From: Nelumbo lutea
Lineage: Eukaryota; Streptophyta; Magnoliopsida; Proteales; Nelumbonaceae
Direction: 5' to 3'
DNA length: 64,000 nt
Assembly (NCBI GenBank): GCA_022828595.1
Contig: JAKGHH010000008.1
Location: 1,796,728-1,860,727 of the forward strand
Shown here: one piece after another, positions 63,336 to 64,000 of the stretch
Layout of the letters: each line of letters opens with the position of its first letter
How positions within the stretch are numbered: the stretch's first letter is position 1
Made by a program: the position numbers and the translations under genes
Notes under the pieces: generated by a model
Told to the model about the DNA's origin: nothing
Database searches by the model: none
The model's input: only the letters and a program-made list of their open reading frames with translations

Positions 63336-64000
63336 GTATGTATCATATTCTTCTATATTGGATACCCAGGACACAAGATGCTCTTACATGCTTAAAGAAC
63401 TAGTCTTGGTGTGGGCTTACCTGGATTATCACTAAATATTTGTGGCTTCAATTGTATGATACTGTATTGATATAGTTTCTGTAATTCCTAGGAATCTATT
63501 GTTCTTTTATATATACTTACTTTTGCTATGTCAATTTGAAATGGAATTGGAGTTTTAGCCAATTTTATTAAATTGATATATTATACTTGCTCCAAATACT
63601 ATTGGTATAACTACTTAATTACACCCAAAGTATTGTGTCTATATTATTAAATTTTTGCTTAGGAAAAGTTGAAGGTTGTGGCGGGGAGGATAAAGACAGA
63701 ATCTAACCCTGGGTCAGTGGGAATTGCATCCACATACTACACTAGCTGAGCCAGTTGATACTATGTTAAAACTGTTCTAAACTGGGCTAGTTTATTGCTG
63801 TAAATTTAACTGAACTTGTGGGTTAATGATCAAAACTCAACATTCAGATTTTTAAGATGTTGAAGTGCATGTGTATCCAAATATCTTTATTTTTTTATCA
63901 ATGTATCCAAATATTCATATTCATTCCTCTAAAATAAAATACCCATATTCATATCTTGATACAAGTCTTGGATCCTTTCCAAAATTATTTCTTATACTTT
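63336..64000 (+). other. Intron 5 of the LAZ1-like gene (to window edge)
   Basis: From the donor GTATGTATC at 63336 to the end of the window no further LAZ1 exon is visible, so the next exon lies outside. The sequence is AT-rich with no other feature seen. Confidence 0.6.

Overview
This is a nuclear segment of a flowering plant, most likely a non-grass dicot or magnoliid. The protein-coding genes have GT-AG introns, the intergenic DNA is AT-rich, and many miniature DNA transposons and LINE fragments lie between genes. I cannot name the species. Seven protein genes can be read exon by exon, all by eye and without a database search.

Layout: intronless EXO70 (EXO70D-type) exocyst subunit (9-1862, +); RPA2/RPA32, ten exons (9235-12260, +); a lung-seven-transmembrane (GPR107/108-like) protein, five exons (13220-18230, -); LSM1, five exons (24507-27355, -); a LAZY/DRO1 gravity-signalling gene of the IGT family, five exons including a 6-nt first coding exon (32327-36937, -); a secretory-pathway NDP-kinase-like protein with a signal peptide and a C-terminal HDEL (53325-57823, -); and the 5' part of a LAZ1/DUF300 membrane protein (59357 onward, +), which runs off the right edge.

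From memory of the Arabidopsis map, several of these neighbours are also adjacent there but spread over different paralogous segments (EXO70D / seven-TM / DRO1; LSM1 / EXO70D3; LAZY3 / LSM1A; LAZY2 / NDPK). The window may therefore keep an older, less broken gene order. The genes do not form a pathway; they serve secretion, replication, mRNA decay, gravitropism and ER functions.

The gaps hold the accessory content: hAT-like MITEs with visible 8-bp target duplications (7.5, 14.1, 22.4, 22.8, 28.6 and 46.4 kb), long inverted-repeat elements (4.3, 18.7-19.0, 30.4 kb), Harbinger-like MITEs (38.7, 40.1, 45.2 kb), and a 3.3-kb 5'-truncated LINE inserted in a Harbinger-like MITE (48.6-52.3 kb). A very small LTR element with a 37-bp minisatellite lies inside an NDP-kinase intron (54.6-55.0 kb). 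Three further LINE remnants lie at 20.7, 55.6 and 61.4 kb. No rRNA, intact tRNA or CRISPR was seen. No wholly new gene system was found; the most interesting items are the ER-type NDP kinase, the gene-order block, the mini-LTR element and the nested or iterated transposons.
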